From Clostridium_AW malenominatum (GTDB lineage Bacteria > Bacillota > Clostridia > Clostridiales > Clostridiaceae): a DNA stretch of 64,000 bases. Each line of letters starts with the position of its first letter. Within the stretch, counting starts at the first letter, position 1. The translations under genes and the position numbers were made by a program. The stretch is from NCBI RefSeq assembly GCF_039521365.1, contig NZ_BAAACF010000002.1:1-64000 (forward strand). Direction: 5' to 3'. Under the pieces are notes generated by a model that saw nothing but the letters and a program-made list of their open reading frames with translations, was not told the DNA's origin and ran no database searches. Shown piece after piece: positions 43,693 through 52,960 of this stretch.

Positions 43693-44637
43693 TTACTTCT
43701 TGTTTTTTTCTTTCCAAAATAATAATGCTATGGCAAATAAAGCAGCGTTTTTAAAAATTCTAATATCATATCCTGTTTCCTTCTGTATTTTGTCTAATCT
43801 ATAGATTAAAGTATTTCTATGTATATATAAAATCTTTGCAGTCTCACTAATATTTAAATTGCACCTTACAAATTCTTCTATGGTATTTATCATTTCTCCA
43901 TCAAATTTTTGAAGGATCTTGCTAATCTTTTTTAATATATCATCTTTTATTCTTGAATCTATATTATAGGCTAATCTCTCAAGAAATAAATCATCATATG
44001 AGAGTATCCTATTATTTAAAGAAAAAACTTCTCCAAGATATATTGCTTCTTTAGCCTCTTTATAAGCTTTTCTTAAAGAACATTCATCTGTTATATTTTT
44101 AGTCATGCTAATTGTGCAGTTGCAATAAAGCTCCATTTCTATTGAACTTTTTATGCCTTCTGCATGCTCTATTAATTCATCAAAATTTCCTATTATTACA
44201 ATATAGTTTTCATATACAAAAGAAAAAACTTCTTCTTTTGTATATAAGTTTTCTATTATATTTAAAGCTTCTTTATAATTGTTTTTTAATTTTAAAAGTA
44301 ACATGTTGTTATTCTTATATATAAAAGGTAGTTCTCCTTGTATCTCCTCTAATACGAAATCCTCACCATCTAATAGTTTTGCTAAAATATTTTGTTTATA
44401 TCGAGCTAATTCTCTATATTTATTTTCAATAGTAAATTTTAATAAGGGTGCGCAATCATTGTCTTTTATTTCCACATATAAATTAGCTTTACTATTTCCA
44501 AGTATTATTTCATAAGATATAATTTCCTTTATAATATCACTGCTTTTATATATAACTTTACCACTTTCCCAACATAATTCAAAATCAATGCCGGTTTCCA
44601 TATGAAGATTGTTTAGATATGTTTTAAAATCGCACAC
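43693..44637 (-). CDS. PucR/CdaR-type transcriptional regulator
   Basis: This 314-residue protein ends with the PucR-type helix-turn-helix (VRCNLNISETAKILYIHRNT then LIYRLDKIQ, about 257-290). That domain is typical of CdaR, PucR and sugar-diacid regulators. A GGDEF-like degenerate domain probably occupies the middle. The N-terminal 100 residues are a likely sensing region without a recognisable motif. The start is a GTG after AGGGGG. It lies 11 bases downstream of the sugar-ABC ATPase gene and so is probably in its operon; similar pairs are common in Clostridium. Confidence 0.88.
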   Translation of the reverse strand: MCDFKTYLNNLHMETGIDFELCWESGKVIYKSSDIIKEIISYEIILGNSKANLYVEIKDNDCAPLLKFTIENKYRELARYKQNILAKLLDGEDFVLEEIQGELPFIYKNNNMLLLKLKNNYKEALNIIENLYTKEEVFSFVYENYIVIIGNFDELIEHAEGIKSSIEMELYCNCTISMTKNITDECSLRKAYKEAKEAIYLGEVFSLNNRILSYDDLFLERLAYNIDSRIKDDILKKISKILQKFDGEMINTIEEFVRCNLNISETAKILYIHRNTLIYRLDKIQKETGYDIRIFKNAALFAIALLFWKEKNKK

Positions 44638-44648
44638 CCTGCTTCCCC

Positions 44649-45758
44649 CTAAACTATTGTAATTTCAGTTTCTTTGTCGAACAAGTGAATTCTATGTGGC
44701 TTTATTGCTACTGTTATTTTATCTCCGGTTTTTGAAGTAGCAGTTCCATTTACTCTAGCTGTTAAATTTACTTCACCCTTTGAAAGGTATATATAAGTTT
44801 CCGCTCCCATTAATTCCGTTACTTCTACATCAGCTTCTAATAAAGAGTCTTTAAATTTATTTATATCTTCTTCTTTATCTGAAATATTTTCAGGTCTTAT
44901 TCCTAGAACAACATCTTTTCCTAAATAACCTTTTTCTTTTGCTATTTCCCCTTTATCTTCAGGCAGTAAAATTCTATCTTCTCCCACAAGGAAATATACA
45001 CGTCCATCTTTTTCTTCTAACTTTCCATGAATAAAGTTCATCTGAGGGCTTCCTATGAATCCAGCAACAAACATATTAGCAGGATTACGATAAATTTCTT
45101 GTGGACTATCCACTTGCTGTATTAATCCATCTTTCATTACAACTATTCTGGTTCCCATAGTCATAGCTTCTGTTTGATCGTGAGTTACATAAATGAATGT
45201 AGTTTGTAACTTTTTATGTAATTTAGATATTTCAGTTCTCATTTGCACTCTTAGCTTAGCATCTAAGTTAGATAAAGGTTCATCCATCAAAAACACCTTA
45301 GGCTCTCTAACTATAGCTCTTCCTAAAGCAACTCTTTGTCTTTGCCCACCAGATAAAGCTTTAGGTTTTCTATTTAATAAATGTTCAATGTCGAGTATTT
45401 TAGCAGCTTCCTTAACTTTTTTATCTATTTCATCTTTAGATACTTTTCTTAATTTTAATCCAAAGGCCATATTATCATAAACCGTCATATGAGGATACAA
45501 GGCATAATTTTGAAACACCATGGCTATATCCCTATCCTTAGGCGCCATATCGTTTACTAAAATATTATCAATATAAAGCTCACCACTACTAATTTCCTCA
45601 AGTCCTGCTATCATTCTTAAAGTTGTGGATTTTCCGCAACCTGAAGGTCCTACAAATATAACAAATTCTTTATCCTCAATCTCTAAGTTAAAATCACTTA
45701 CCGCCGTTACATTGCCTGGATATACCTTGTAAATGTTCTTTAATGATAAATTAGACAT
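44649..45758 (-). CDS. ugpC: Sugar ABC transporter ATP-binding protein, UgpC/MsmK family
   Basis: This 369-residue ABC ATPase energises carbohydrate importers of the CUT1 type. Walker A is GPSGCGKST at about 37-45, the signature is LSGGQRQRVALGRAIV, Walker B is VFLMDEPLSNLD, and the H-loop is YVTHDQTEAMTM. A C-terminal TOBE/regulatory region (about 240-369) follows. GGGGGAA supports the inner ATG at 45758. No permease or binding-protein genes are nearby, so it probably serves several importers encoded elsewhere, as MsmX does in Bacillus. Confidence 0.94.
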   Translation of the reverse strand: MSNLSLKNIYKVYPGNVTAVSDFNLEIEDKEFVIFVGPSGCGKSTTLRMIAGLEEISSGELYIDNILVNDMAPKDRDIAMVFQNYALYPHMTVYDNMAFGLKLRKVSKDEIDKKVKEAAKILDIEHLLNRKPKALSGGQRQRVALGRAIVREPKVFLMDEPLSNLDAKLRVQMRTEISKLHKKLQTTFIYVTHDQTEAMTMGTRIVVMKDGLIQQVDSPQEIYRNPANMFVAGFIGSPQMNFIHGKLEEKDGRVYFLVGEDRILLPEDKGEIAKEKGYLGKDVVLGIRPENISDKEEDINKFKDSLLEADVEVTELMGAETYIYLSKGEVNLTARVNGTATSKTGDKITVAIKPHRIHLFDKETEITIV

Positions 45759-45851
45759 AAAAAATTCCCCCAATACTAAAATTATATTTACTACCATATT
45801 AACATTGTCAGAATTTTATTTCTATTCTTAAAATCTCCAAAATTATTACGG

Positions 45852-46784
45852 TTATTTTGGAGAAAAGTACAAGCCTTGATATATATCCTTATTCTTTAAG
45901 TTATCATCAATAGCATTTAATATTTCCCATTTCTTTAAACTCCACTGCGGTCCTATTAATAGTTCCCTCGGTGAATCTCCTGTTAACCTATGAACTACTA
46001 TATCTTTCCTTAGAAAACCTATACTTTCACATAATATATCTACATATTCATTCTCTTCTAAAAATTTAAATCCCCCTCTATTATATAAATGAACTAAAGG
46101 AGTATCCTTCATTAAATGCAGTAAATGAAATTTTATACCTTGAATATCTTTAGTAGATAAATACTTCACTGTTTTTAACATATCTTCTTTATCTTCACCT
46201 GGAAGTCCAAAAATGCTATGCACTACTACATCTATTTTTCTATCCCTTAAATTCTTTAAAGCCTCTTCAAATACCTTTAATTTATATCCTCTATTTATTA
46301 ACTTAGCAGTTTCATCGCTTACAGTTTGTAATCCCAACTCTATCCATAAATAAGTTTTGCTATTTAATTCTTCTAAGAGATTTAAAACTTCTTCACTTAA
46401 ACAATCTGGTCTAGTAGCTATAGATAAAGCTACCACACCTTCCTCCTGTAAAGCTTCTTCAAACTTTTCCCTTAATACATTAATAGGAGCATAGGTATTA
46501 GTATAAGCTTGAAAATAAGCAATATATTTTCCCTCTTTCCACTTCTTTTCCATTAAAGTTTTTATATCTTTAAATTGTTTTGATATTGAATAATCTCTAT
46601 TTCCTGCAAAATCACCTGACCCTCTAGCACTACAAAAAACGCATCCTCCGCTGCTTATTTTTCCATCTCTATTTGGACATGAAAAACCAGCATCCAAAGA
46701 TATTTTATATACCTTACTACCGAATTTTTCTCTTAAAAAATAATTTAATGAATAATACCTTTTATCTCCCCAATATTTGCTCAT
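45852..46784 (-). CDS. Radical SAM protein, TIGR01212/YhcC family
   Basis: This 310-residue radical SAM protein carries an unusual cluster motif: Cys36, Cys48 and Cys51 (SCPNRDGKISSGGCVFC), the CX11CX2C pattern of the YhcC/TIGR01212 group related to the Elp3-like fold. Further blocks are YFQAYTNTYAP, LSIATRPDCLSEEVL and VVHSIFGLPGEDKEDML. Its function is unknown in the family. GGAG eight bases before the ATG at 46784 decides the start; the longer frame is unsupported. It follows the lipoprotein gene on the same strand, but a hairpin separates them. Confidence 0.9.
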   Translation of the reverse strand: MSKYWGDKRYYSLNYFLREKFGSKVYKISLDAGFSCPNRDGKISSGGCVFCSARGSGDFAGNRDYSISKQFKDIKTLMEKKWKEGKYIAYFQAYTNTYAPINVLREKFEEALQEEGVVALSIATRPDCLSEEVLNLLEELNSKTYLWIELGLQTVSDETAKLINRGYKLKVFEEALKNLRDRKIDVVVHSIFGLPGEDKEDMLKTVKYLSTKDIQGIKFHLLHLMKDTPLVHLYNRGGFKFLEENEYVDILCESIGFLRKDIVVHRLTGDSPRELLIGPQWSLKKWEILNAIDDNLKNKDIYQGLYFSPK

Positions 46785-46808
46785 ATATAAAACTCCATTT
46801 CTAAATAA

Positions 46809-46847
46809 TATAAAAATACCCATAAACATTATAGTCTATGAGTATTT
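46809..46847 (-). terminator. Terminator after the lipoprotein gene
   Basis: AAATACTCATA and TATGGGTATTT form an 11-bp stem with one mismatch around a 12-base loop. Five T follow on the minus strand. It lies between the lipoprotein gene and the radical SAM gene. Confidence 0.65.
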
Positions 46848-46868
46848 GCCTTTCAACCTTTCTTTCCT

Positions 46869-48002
46869 CTACACCTTCTTGACTTTAAATTCTTTTAAGT
46901 CTAATTGCCATCTTCCTACAAGCCCTCCAATAGACTTATCAGAAGTTACTCTCGGAACAACTTCGAAATTTAAAGAATCTTTATCAAAGGATGAAAATAT
47001 TACATTTACCTTATTCATAGGATAATATTTTTCAAACTCATAGGAAATTATTTCTCCTGTTTCTACTTCATATACCCTTATACTTTTTGCATTATCCTTT
47101 GTATATTGGGCAAGAACAAACTTTTCATTGGAGGAAAACACTACAAAATTTACCTTTGAATCCTGTATTAGATCTAATGAAGTTATGTTTTTGCCCATAG
47201 GCTTTTCCTTAGCCATATTACCCTTTTGTTGTTGCCCTCCCTGTGCTCCTTGTTGTCCTCCTTGCCCTGCTTCTCCTCCTTGCCCTCCACTAGAGGCTTC
47301 ACCTTGTACCGTCATACTCTCATCCACTTTTATGAGACCAATATAACTATCCTTGTCATATGTGGTAATTACCAAACTTTCTCCTTTATAAGAGAATATC
47401 ATAGGACCATAGTTGTTTTTAGGAACTTCCAATTTATTTGTTTTTGCTTTATCGTTTTTAGAATACTCATAACTTGGTATACCACTATTTTCAATTAATA
47501 GATTATTATCTATATTATTTTTAACTCTAATTCTTATGGTTCCATGCCTTAAAAAAATTTCTCTTTCCGTTATAGTGTTTATATCTTGTATTTTATAATC
47601 CATATCTTCCTTATTAATTTTAATAGTATACTCTTCTAATGAAGCATAGGGCTCCTTTTCACTCATTTTAGTTACTTTAACTTTAAATAACCCCGCTCTG
47701 CCTAATTCAATGATTTCATCAATATTATATCCTTTTATCTTTAAAGGGCCTTTCATATCTTTAGAAGTCTTCGATGTTCCCGTTAATAATTCTTTAGAGT
47801 AAAATTTCAAAGCATTTTCATAATCATCATTTGTTAAATAAGACATATAGCCATCCACAATATTTTTTGCAGCTTTTATATCAAAAGTTTTATCCACTTC
47901 TTTCTCCACAGTAGGCTTTCTATCTATTCTTCTACACCCAAAAGAAGTAATTATTATTATAAAAGAAAAAAATATTACAAAAAATTTCTTTATTTCACTC
48001 AT
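46869..48002 (-). CDS. Lipoprotein of unknown function
   Basis: This 377-residue protein has a signal peptide (KKFFVIFFSFIIIITSFGC) with a lipobox ending at Cys23, so it is likely anchored to the outer face of the membrane. Two folded parts are joined by a low-complexity linker rich in Gly and Gln (about residues 235-260, ASSGGQGGEAGQGGQQG). The N-terminal part looks like an NTF2-like or DUF4878-type fold (SYLTNDDYENALKFYSKELL), but this is uncertain. GGAGGGAA supports the ATG at 48002. No partner gene is obvious. Confidence 0.8.
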   Translation of the reverse strand: MSEIKKFFVIFFSFIIIITSFGCRRIDRKPTVEKEVDKTFDIKAAKNIVDGYMSYLTNDDYENALKFYSKELLTGTSKTSKDMKGPLKIKGYNIDEIIELGRAGLFKVKVTKMSEKEPYASLEEYTIKINKEDMDYKIQDINTITEREIFLRHGTIRIRVKNNIDNNLLIENSGIPSYEYSKNDKAKTNKLEVPKNNYGPMIFSYKGESLVITTYDKDSYIGLIKVDESMTVQGEASSGGQGGEAGQGGQQGAQGGQQQKGNMAKEKPMGKNITSLDLIQDSKVNFVVFSSNEKFVLAQYTKDNAKSIRVYEVETGEIISYEFEKYYPMNKVNVIFSSFDKDSLNFEVVPRVTSDKSIGGLVGRWQLDLKEFKVKKV

Positions 48003-48132
48003 AGTTATTCCCTCCATTCTTAAATATAGTTTCCCACAAAAACAAATTTTTAATATTAAAAATCATTATTTTGCATTTTTGCTATATACATTTATAAAGA
48101 AGAATTTTATTTCTATTGAGAGGAGAATTTTT

Positions 48133-49173
48133 TTGTTTAAAAATGTGAGATTAATATTTCAAATTGCTGCTGTATTTATAGGAACCATAGTGGGTGCCGG
48201 ACTTGCTTCGGGACAGGAAATAACTCAATTTTTTTCTACCTATGGCTATAAAAGCTTTATAGGTATATTTATTTGCTGTGCTATTTACATACTATCTGGA
48301 TATGTCATTATAGATTTAAGCATCAACTATAAATTAAAATCTTATAATGAGCTTATTAGGCTAGTTAGTCCAGGTTTTTTAGGGAAAGTAACAGATTTTA
48401 TAACCACAATGTTTTTAATAAGTGGCTCTGCTATAATACTCGCTGGAAGCGGAGCACTTATACACCAGTATTTTGGTTTAAACAAATGGGTTGGTATACT
48501 TATAATGTCTATAGCAGCTATAGTTGTTTTGCTTAGAGATACACAAGGACTTATAGAGATAAATTCTCTTATAGTACCATCACTAACCATAGTGATTATA
48601 ACTTTATTTTTACTGTACGTTTTTTTATATGATAACACTAGCTTAACCTACATAAAAACCCTTTCACCTTATAAAAACAATTGGTTTTTTTCTAGTTTAT
48701 TATACTCTAGCTTTAATGTATTATGCGCATCAGGAGTAATGGTACCTTTAGCAAAAGAATTTCCTAAGAAAAAAATTATGTTTACGGGAATTGTTTTGGG
48801 ATCACTATGTTTGACAGTATTAACATTAATAATTAATCTGCTTTTAATACTAAATATTCCATACATTTTTCAATATGAAATACCTCTTTTATATGTTTCA
48901 AATAGATTCGGAAAGACCATACAATTTTTATTATTAGGTATAATATGGCTTGAAATGTTCTCCACTGAAGTATCTGATATATATAGTGTAAGCAAAACCT
49001 TAGAACAAGTGTTTAAAATACCATATAAAAAGGGTTGTTTTTTAATAATGGCAATTGCTATTCCAATATCTCAAATTGGATTTGTAAATTTAATAACCTT
49101 CCTATATCCCGCCTTTGGTCTGGTTAGTCTTATTTTTTTAATTCAATGTGTAATATTTTACATTAAAAACTAA
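48133..49173 (+). CDS. YkvI-like membrane transporter
   Basis: This 346-residue protein has about ten membrane segments and matches the uncharacterised YkvI family (COG3949) of the APC/LeuT-like superfamily. The first helix has the unwound glycine motif GTIVGAGLASGQEITQFF, typical of this fold. GLIEINSLIVPSLTIVIIT follows later. The substrate is unknown; an amino acid or similar small solute is plausible. The start is a TTG at 48133, 7 bases after GAGGAG; no ATG is suitably placed. It is divergent from the lipoprotein gene and ends at a terminator shared with the chemoreceptor gene. Confidence 0.86.
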   Translation: MFKNVRLIFQIAAVFIGTIVGAGLASGQEITQFFSTYGYKSFIGIFICCAIYILSGYVIIDLSINYKLKSYNELIRLVSPGFLGKVTDFITTMFLISGSAIILAGSGALIHQYFGLNKWVGILIMSIAAIVVLLRDTQGLIEINSLIVPSLTIVIITLFLLYVFLYDNTSLTYIKTLSPYKNNWFFSSLLYSSFNVLCASGVMVPLAKEFPKKKIMFTGIVLGSLCLTVLTLIINLLLILNIPYIFQYEIPLLYVSNRFGKTIQFLLLGIIWLEMFSTEVSDIYSVSKTLEQVFKIPYKKGCFLIMAIAIPISQIGFVNLITFLYPAFGLVSLIFLIQCVIFYIKN

Positions 49174-49204
49174 GAGGATTCCTTTAAAGAACCCTCTTAG
49201 TTTT
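49165..49204. terminator. Bidirectional terminator between YkvI-like and H-NOX genes
   Basis: AAACTAAGAGG and CCTCTTAGTTT form an 11-bp stem that includes the stop codon of the YkvI-like gene. Short A/T runs sit on both sides. The two genes are convergent. Confidence 0.8.
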
Positions 49205-51002
49205 ATATTTTATATTTACTTAAATCAGTTTTAAATATTTCTGTAATACCCTTAAATTGATTAATACTATCTACTAATTTTTTAATTTGTTGTGTATATT
49301 GAGCTACATTAGCACTTACCTCTTCTGAAGAAGCTGAATTTTCCTGGGCAATAGCCGCTAAAGATTCTATATTTCCAAATATACTTTCTATAGTATGAGT
49401 TTCTTTATTTAAGTCCGCTATTGTATTAATCATATCTCCTGCAACTGATTGAATGGAATTTGTGGCCTCATAACTTATATTTCTTACATTTTCTAAACTT
49501 TTAGTTTCATTTTCTAATACATTATATTGAGAGCCTATTTTATCTGATAATATTTTAGTTTCCTTAGCAAAAGAAACCAAGTTTGAATTAATTTCTTCAA
49601 CGGCTACTTTTGTTTGTTCTGCAAGCTTTCTAACTTCATCTGCAACAACTGCGAATCCTCTTCCCTGCTCTCCTGCTCTAGCCGCTTCAATAGAAGCATT
49701 TAGTGCTAACAAGTTTGTTTGCTCAGATATTTGAGATACCATAGATACAATATTTGTTATATCCTTTGCCCTATTCTCTAATTCTAAGCTCTTGTTATTT
49801 ACTTCCTTAAATTTCTCCAATGTATCCAATATATTCTTGCTAGAATTATTAACATAATTATAACTATTATTGATTTTATCTAAAGCTCTTTCTAGTTCAC
49901 CTTTATTAGTATTCTCCCTACTTACTATACTTTTTATGTTTTCTACATTGTCACTTAAGATAGCTACAGTATGTTGAGTGCTCTCTGCTTGATTAACGGC
50001 ACAACTAGCTACTTGCTCTACAACTCCTGCAATCTCCTCTGAAGTATTAGTCATAGTTTTAGAGATGATATTTATATTTCCAACGAAACCATTCATTTCA
50101 TCAGTAACACCTTTAAATCCGACAAAATCTCCTTTAATAACATTTTTATATTCCTTAATAAGTCCAAAACACTCTTCAAAAAAATCTCCTGTTACTATAT
50201 CTCCATCTTCCAAATATTTATTTTCTTTAATTCGTTCTAACTCATGCTTTAATACTTTATTAGGTCTCATAAGAAGTTCTGAAATTAAAAAAGAAGCTAC
50301 TGCACCTACTACAGAAGATATACCAGCTTTAAATAGGTTGCCCATCCCCATGATAGCAATATTTCCTATAAGTGAAACTATGAACGTCGCTATAGCTACC
50401 TTGCCACCTATATTATTAATAAAACCTAAGGACAATATTTTATTAACCTTATATACTTTTTTATAATAAATATCTTTTTCAAAAGTTAATTTCAATTTTA
50501 ATGAAGTATCTGTTTTTTCTACTTCTTCTACTTGAACTTTTTCCTTATAAAATTCCATACTTCCATCAAGCATACCTAAAAAATAATCAAACATTCCCCT
50601 TTGAGAGGAATAAGAAAATATAGCTTGTCTACTTGATATAGGTTCTATATTAACAATTGGAGGTTTTGCTCCTGGAAACTTTTTTGTCATAACTACATGG
50701 ATATCAAATAGGGACTTTAAAAAGGAATATAGGTTTTCTTGCTCAAAAAACGCAGGAAAATCCTTATAGAATGTCTTTATGTTATCCTTTCCTATTTCTT
50801 TCCACAAATTTTTAACATCTATATTTTTTCCATTAGCAATATGCTGAATTACACTTTTAACTTCATTATCTTCTACGTTTTCAATAGGGCTAAATAGCTT
50901 GTCACTCCTCCAGCCAATAGATTCCATTGCTCTATTGACAACTTCATCATCATAGATTTTTCTACAAGTCTTCAGCCACGTAGAAACTATAGTTCCCTTC
51001 AT
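49203..51002 (-). CDS. Methyl-accepting chemotaxis protein with H-NOX heme sensor domain
   Basis: This 599-residue protein joins an N-terminal H-NOX (HNOB) domain to two membrane segments (about 205-255) and a signalling domain with hairpin tip EQTNLLALNASIEAARAGEQ. With the start at MKGTIVSTW, the heme ligand is His102, followed by Pro115 and Tyr131-Ser133-Arg135 of the YxSxR motif. These are the same numbers as in the Caldanaerobacter tengcongensis H-NOX. Tyr140, the distal residue linked to O2 binding, is also present. It should sense O2 or NO and steer motility away from it. The Shine-Dalgarno fits the second ATG (51002), not the first. H-NOX receptors of this build are known in clostridia. 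Confidence 0.93.
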   Translation of the reverse strand: MKGTIVSTWLKTCRKIYDDEVVNRAMESIGWRSDKLFSPIENVEDNEVKSVIQHIANGKNIDVKNLWKEIGKDNIKTFYKDFPAFFEQENLYSFLKSLFDIHVVMTKKFPGAKPPIVNIEPISSRQAIFSYSSQRGMFDYFLGMLDGSMEFYKEKVQVEEVEKTDTSLKLKLTFEKDIYYKKVYKVNKILSLGFINNIGGKVAIATFIVSLIGNIAIMGMGNLFKAGISSVVGAVASFLISELLMRPNKVLKHELERIKENKYLEDGDIVTGDFFEECFGLIKEYKNVIKGDFVGFKGVTDEMNGFVGNINIISKTMTNTSEEIAGVVEQVASCAVNQAESTQHTVAILSDNVENIKSIVSRENTNKGELERALDKINNSYNYVNNSSKNILDTLEKFKEVNNKSLELENRAKDITNIVSMVSQISEQTNLLALNASIEAARAGEQGRGFAVVADEVRKLAEQTKVAVEEINSNLVSFAKETKILSDKIGSQYNVLENETKSLENVRNISYEATNSIQSVAGDMINTIADLNKETHTIESIFGNIESLAAIAQENSASSEEVSANVAQYTQQIKKLVDSINQFKGITEIFKTDLSKYKI

Positions 51003-51139
51003 TTTCATTCCTCCTTTAGTTATTTAATAAGTAAATTATACCTCATAAAGTATATTATTACAAAGTATATAATGTTATAATTTTAAAACGAATTAAATAT
51101 TGTTAAGTATAGTATATTAAATGTACGGAGGTAATGAAT

Positions 51140-52918
51140 ATGAAAAAATTTATTCTTTTAACACTATTTCTTATTACTATACTGTTATCTATAATTTTTA
51201 TGCCACGTAGCAAAGAACACGCTGTAGTAATGATGTCTGGGGAGGTATATTCTCAAGTATACAACGAGGATAAAATATATACGGTTAAACTTCCTGAAAA
51301 ATATAGTCCTGGAACTGTAATCAACTACAAATATAATTTCTTTAAAATATTTAAAGTAGAAGTATTAACCCCCTTAAAGGAAAGGGTTATGAAGGTTGAA
51401 GATAATAGATACGATTTAGAATTATCAGGAGAGCTTTTATCTCACAAAGCAGTTAACTATTACACTTTAAATGACCAGAATAATATTTCTCTATCCGATG
51501 ATAAAAAAATTCTTATCGGAAAAAATAATTTAAATATATATCTAAATAAACAAAATGAAATAAAAACCTTTGTTGTGAAGCCCTATAACTATTCTAATAT
51601 GCGTGTTGGTTTATCTACCACGGGATTTAACTCCTTAGACCATGAAGAAATTATCTTAACCTGCTTAGAAGATGGTACTTTGTTCAATTTAAGAGAAAAC
51701 TTCAATGAAATTATACCCCAAGGTACAATGATAAAAATATACACAGAAAACGGTAAAATAGTTTTAAATATTAATAATGCCATTAAAACCTTTTCCGAGA
51801 GAACATATTTAAATTGCAATAACATAAGAATAGACAGTATTTCTAGAGGTATTCCTGAATTTACACCTAATTATTCAGGAGTCTTAGAGTTTACTAAATC
51901 TAATAATGGCTTATCCTTAATTAACGAGGTAAATATGGAAGAGTATTTATATAAAGTAGTTCCTTCTGAAATGCCTTCTAGTGGAGGAATAGAATCTTTA
52001 AAATGTCAGGCCATAGCTGCAAGAACCTACGCTTTATCTGACATGATACAAAATAGATTTTCTCATCTCGGATTTTATGTGGATGATAGTACGCAAAGCC
52101 AAGTATATAACAATATGAAATCAAATTTAATAACAAATGAAGCAGTCTACTCTACAAAAGGTTTAATAATAACTTATGAAGATAAGCCCATCGATGCAAA
52201 ATATTATTCCAGCTCTGCAGGCGTAGGTACTACTTACCAAACTGTGTGGTTTAATGCAGATGGATCTAGTGAAGACAAGAACTATTACTATAAGGGAACA
52301 TATATTAAAAATAATTCCCTGCCAAAGAACGAAAAGGAATGGTTAACATTTTATAAAGATAAAACTTTGAAATCTTTGGATAGTACCTCCCCCTATTTTA
52401 GATGGCATGCTGACTTTTCGAAGAAAGCTCTTGAAAATAGCTTAAATAAGTCCATTAAAATAATACATGACAGAAGGCCTAACTTTATTCAAATACTTCA
52501 AAGTGGAAAGCAAAGCAATACTCTTCCCCAATTAGTAGACTTAACAAATATTGAAGTAGTAAAGAGAAGCGAGTTTGGAAATATAATAGAGATTTCTTTT
52601 CAATTTGCCAACGCCACCATTAATGTAAAAGGCGATTATAATATACGAAGCGCTATAAGATGCAACAAAGATTTTTCCGGGGAAATAATTCCTATAATAA
52701 GGCATATAAAAGAGCCTCTCATTAATAATAATTTTCTCCCCTCCTCATTCTTCTCAATAGAAAAAAACGCTGAAGGATATAGAATCTATGGAGGTGGATA
52801 TGGCCATGGAGTTGGTATGAGCCAATACGGAGCTATGGAACTGTCCCAGAAGGGATTAAAATATGAGGAAATACTTAACACTTTTTATAAAGACGTTACC
52901 ATTGAAAAGATATATTAA
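51140..52918 (+). CDS. SpoIID/LytB-domain protein
   Basis: This 592-residue protein has one N-terminal membrane anchor (about 4-22) and a large outside region. The C-terminal SpoIID domain includes MEEYLYKVVPSEMPSSGGIESLKCQAIAARTYAL split over the start of the domain, and GYGHGVGMSQYGAMEL near the end. SpoIID is a lytic transglycosylase that acts in engulfment; LytB-like relatives work in vegetative cells. The length (SpoIID is about 340) and the extra N-terminal domain suggest a longer relative, not SpoIID itself. GGAGG is 8 bases from the second ATG (51140), which is chosen. Confidence 0.86.
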   Translation: MKKFILLTLFLITILLSIIFMPRSKEHAVVMMSGEVYSQVYNEDKIYTVKLPEKYSPGTVINYKYNFFKIFKVEVLTPLKERVMKVEDNRYDLELSGELLSHKAVNYYTLNDQNNISLSDDKKILIGKNNLNIYLNKQNEIKTFVVKPYNYSNMRVGLSTTGFNSLDHEEIILTCLEDGTLFNLRENFNEIIPQGTMIKIYTENGKIVLNINNAIKTFSERTYLNCNNIRIDSISRGIPEFTPNYSGVLEFTKSNNGLSLINEVNMEEYLYKVVPSEMPSSGGIESLKCQAIAARTYALSDMIQNRFSHLGFYVDDSTQSQVYNNMKSNLITNEAVYSTKGLIITYEDKPIDAKYYSSSAGVGTTYQTVWFNADGSSEDKNYYYKGTYIKNNSLPKNEKEWLTFYKDKTLKSLDSTSPYFRWHADFSKKALENSLNKSIKIIHDRRPNFIQILQSGKQSNTLPQLVDLTNIEVVKRSEFGNIIEISFQFANATINVKGDYNIRSAIRCNKDFSGEIIPIIRHIKEPLINNNFLPSSFFSIEKNAEGYRIYGGGYGHGVGMSQYGAMELSQKGLKYEEILNTFYKDVTIEKIY

Positions 52919-52920
52919 GG

Positions 52921-52960
52921 AAAATTGCGAAGCAGCTTTATCAGCTGCTTCGCAATTTTT
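52921..52960. terminator. Bidirectional terminator between SpoIID-like and XRE genes
   Basis: AAAATTGCGAAGCAGC and GCTGCTTCGCAATTTTT form a perfect 16-bp stem with a short loop. It is among the strongest terminators in the window and serves two convergent genes. Confidence 0.92.

Noticed and set aside
47226..47498. Plus-strand Pro/Ser/Cys-rich frame in the lipoprotein gene
   Set aside because: It arises from the Gly/Gln-rich linker of the lipoprotein read on the other strand.
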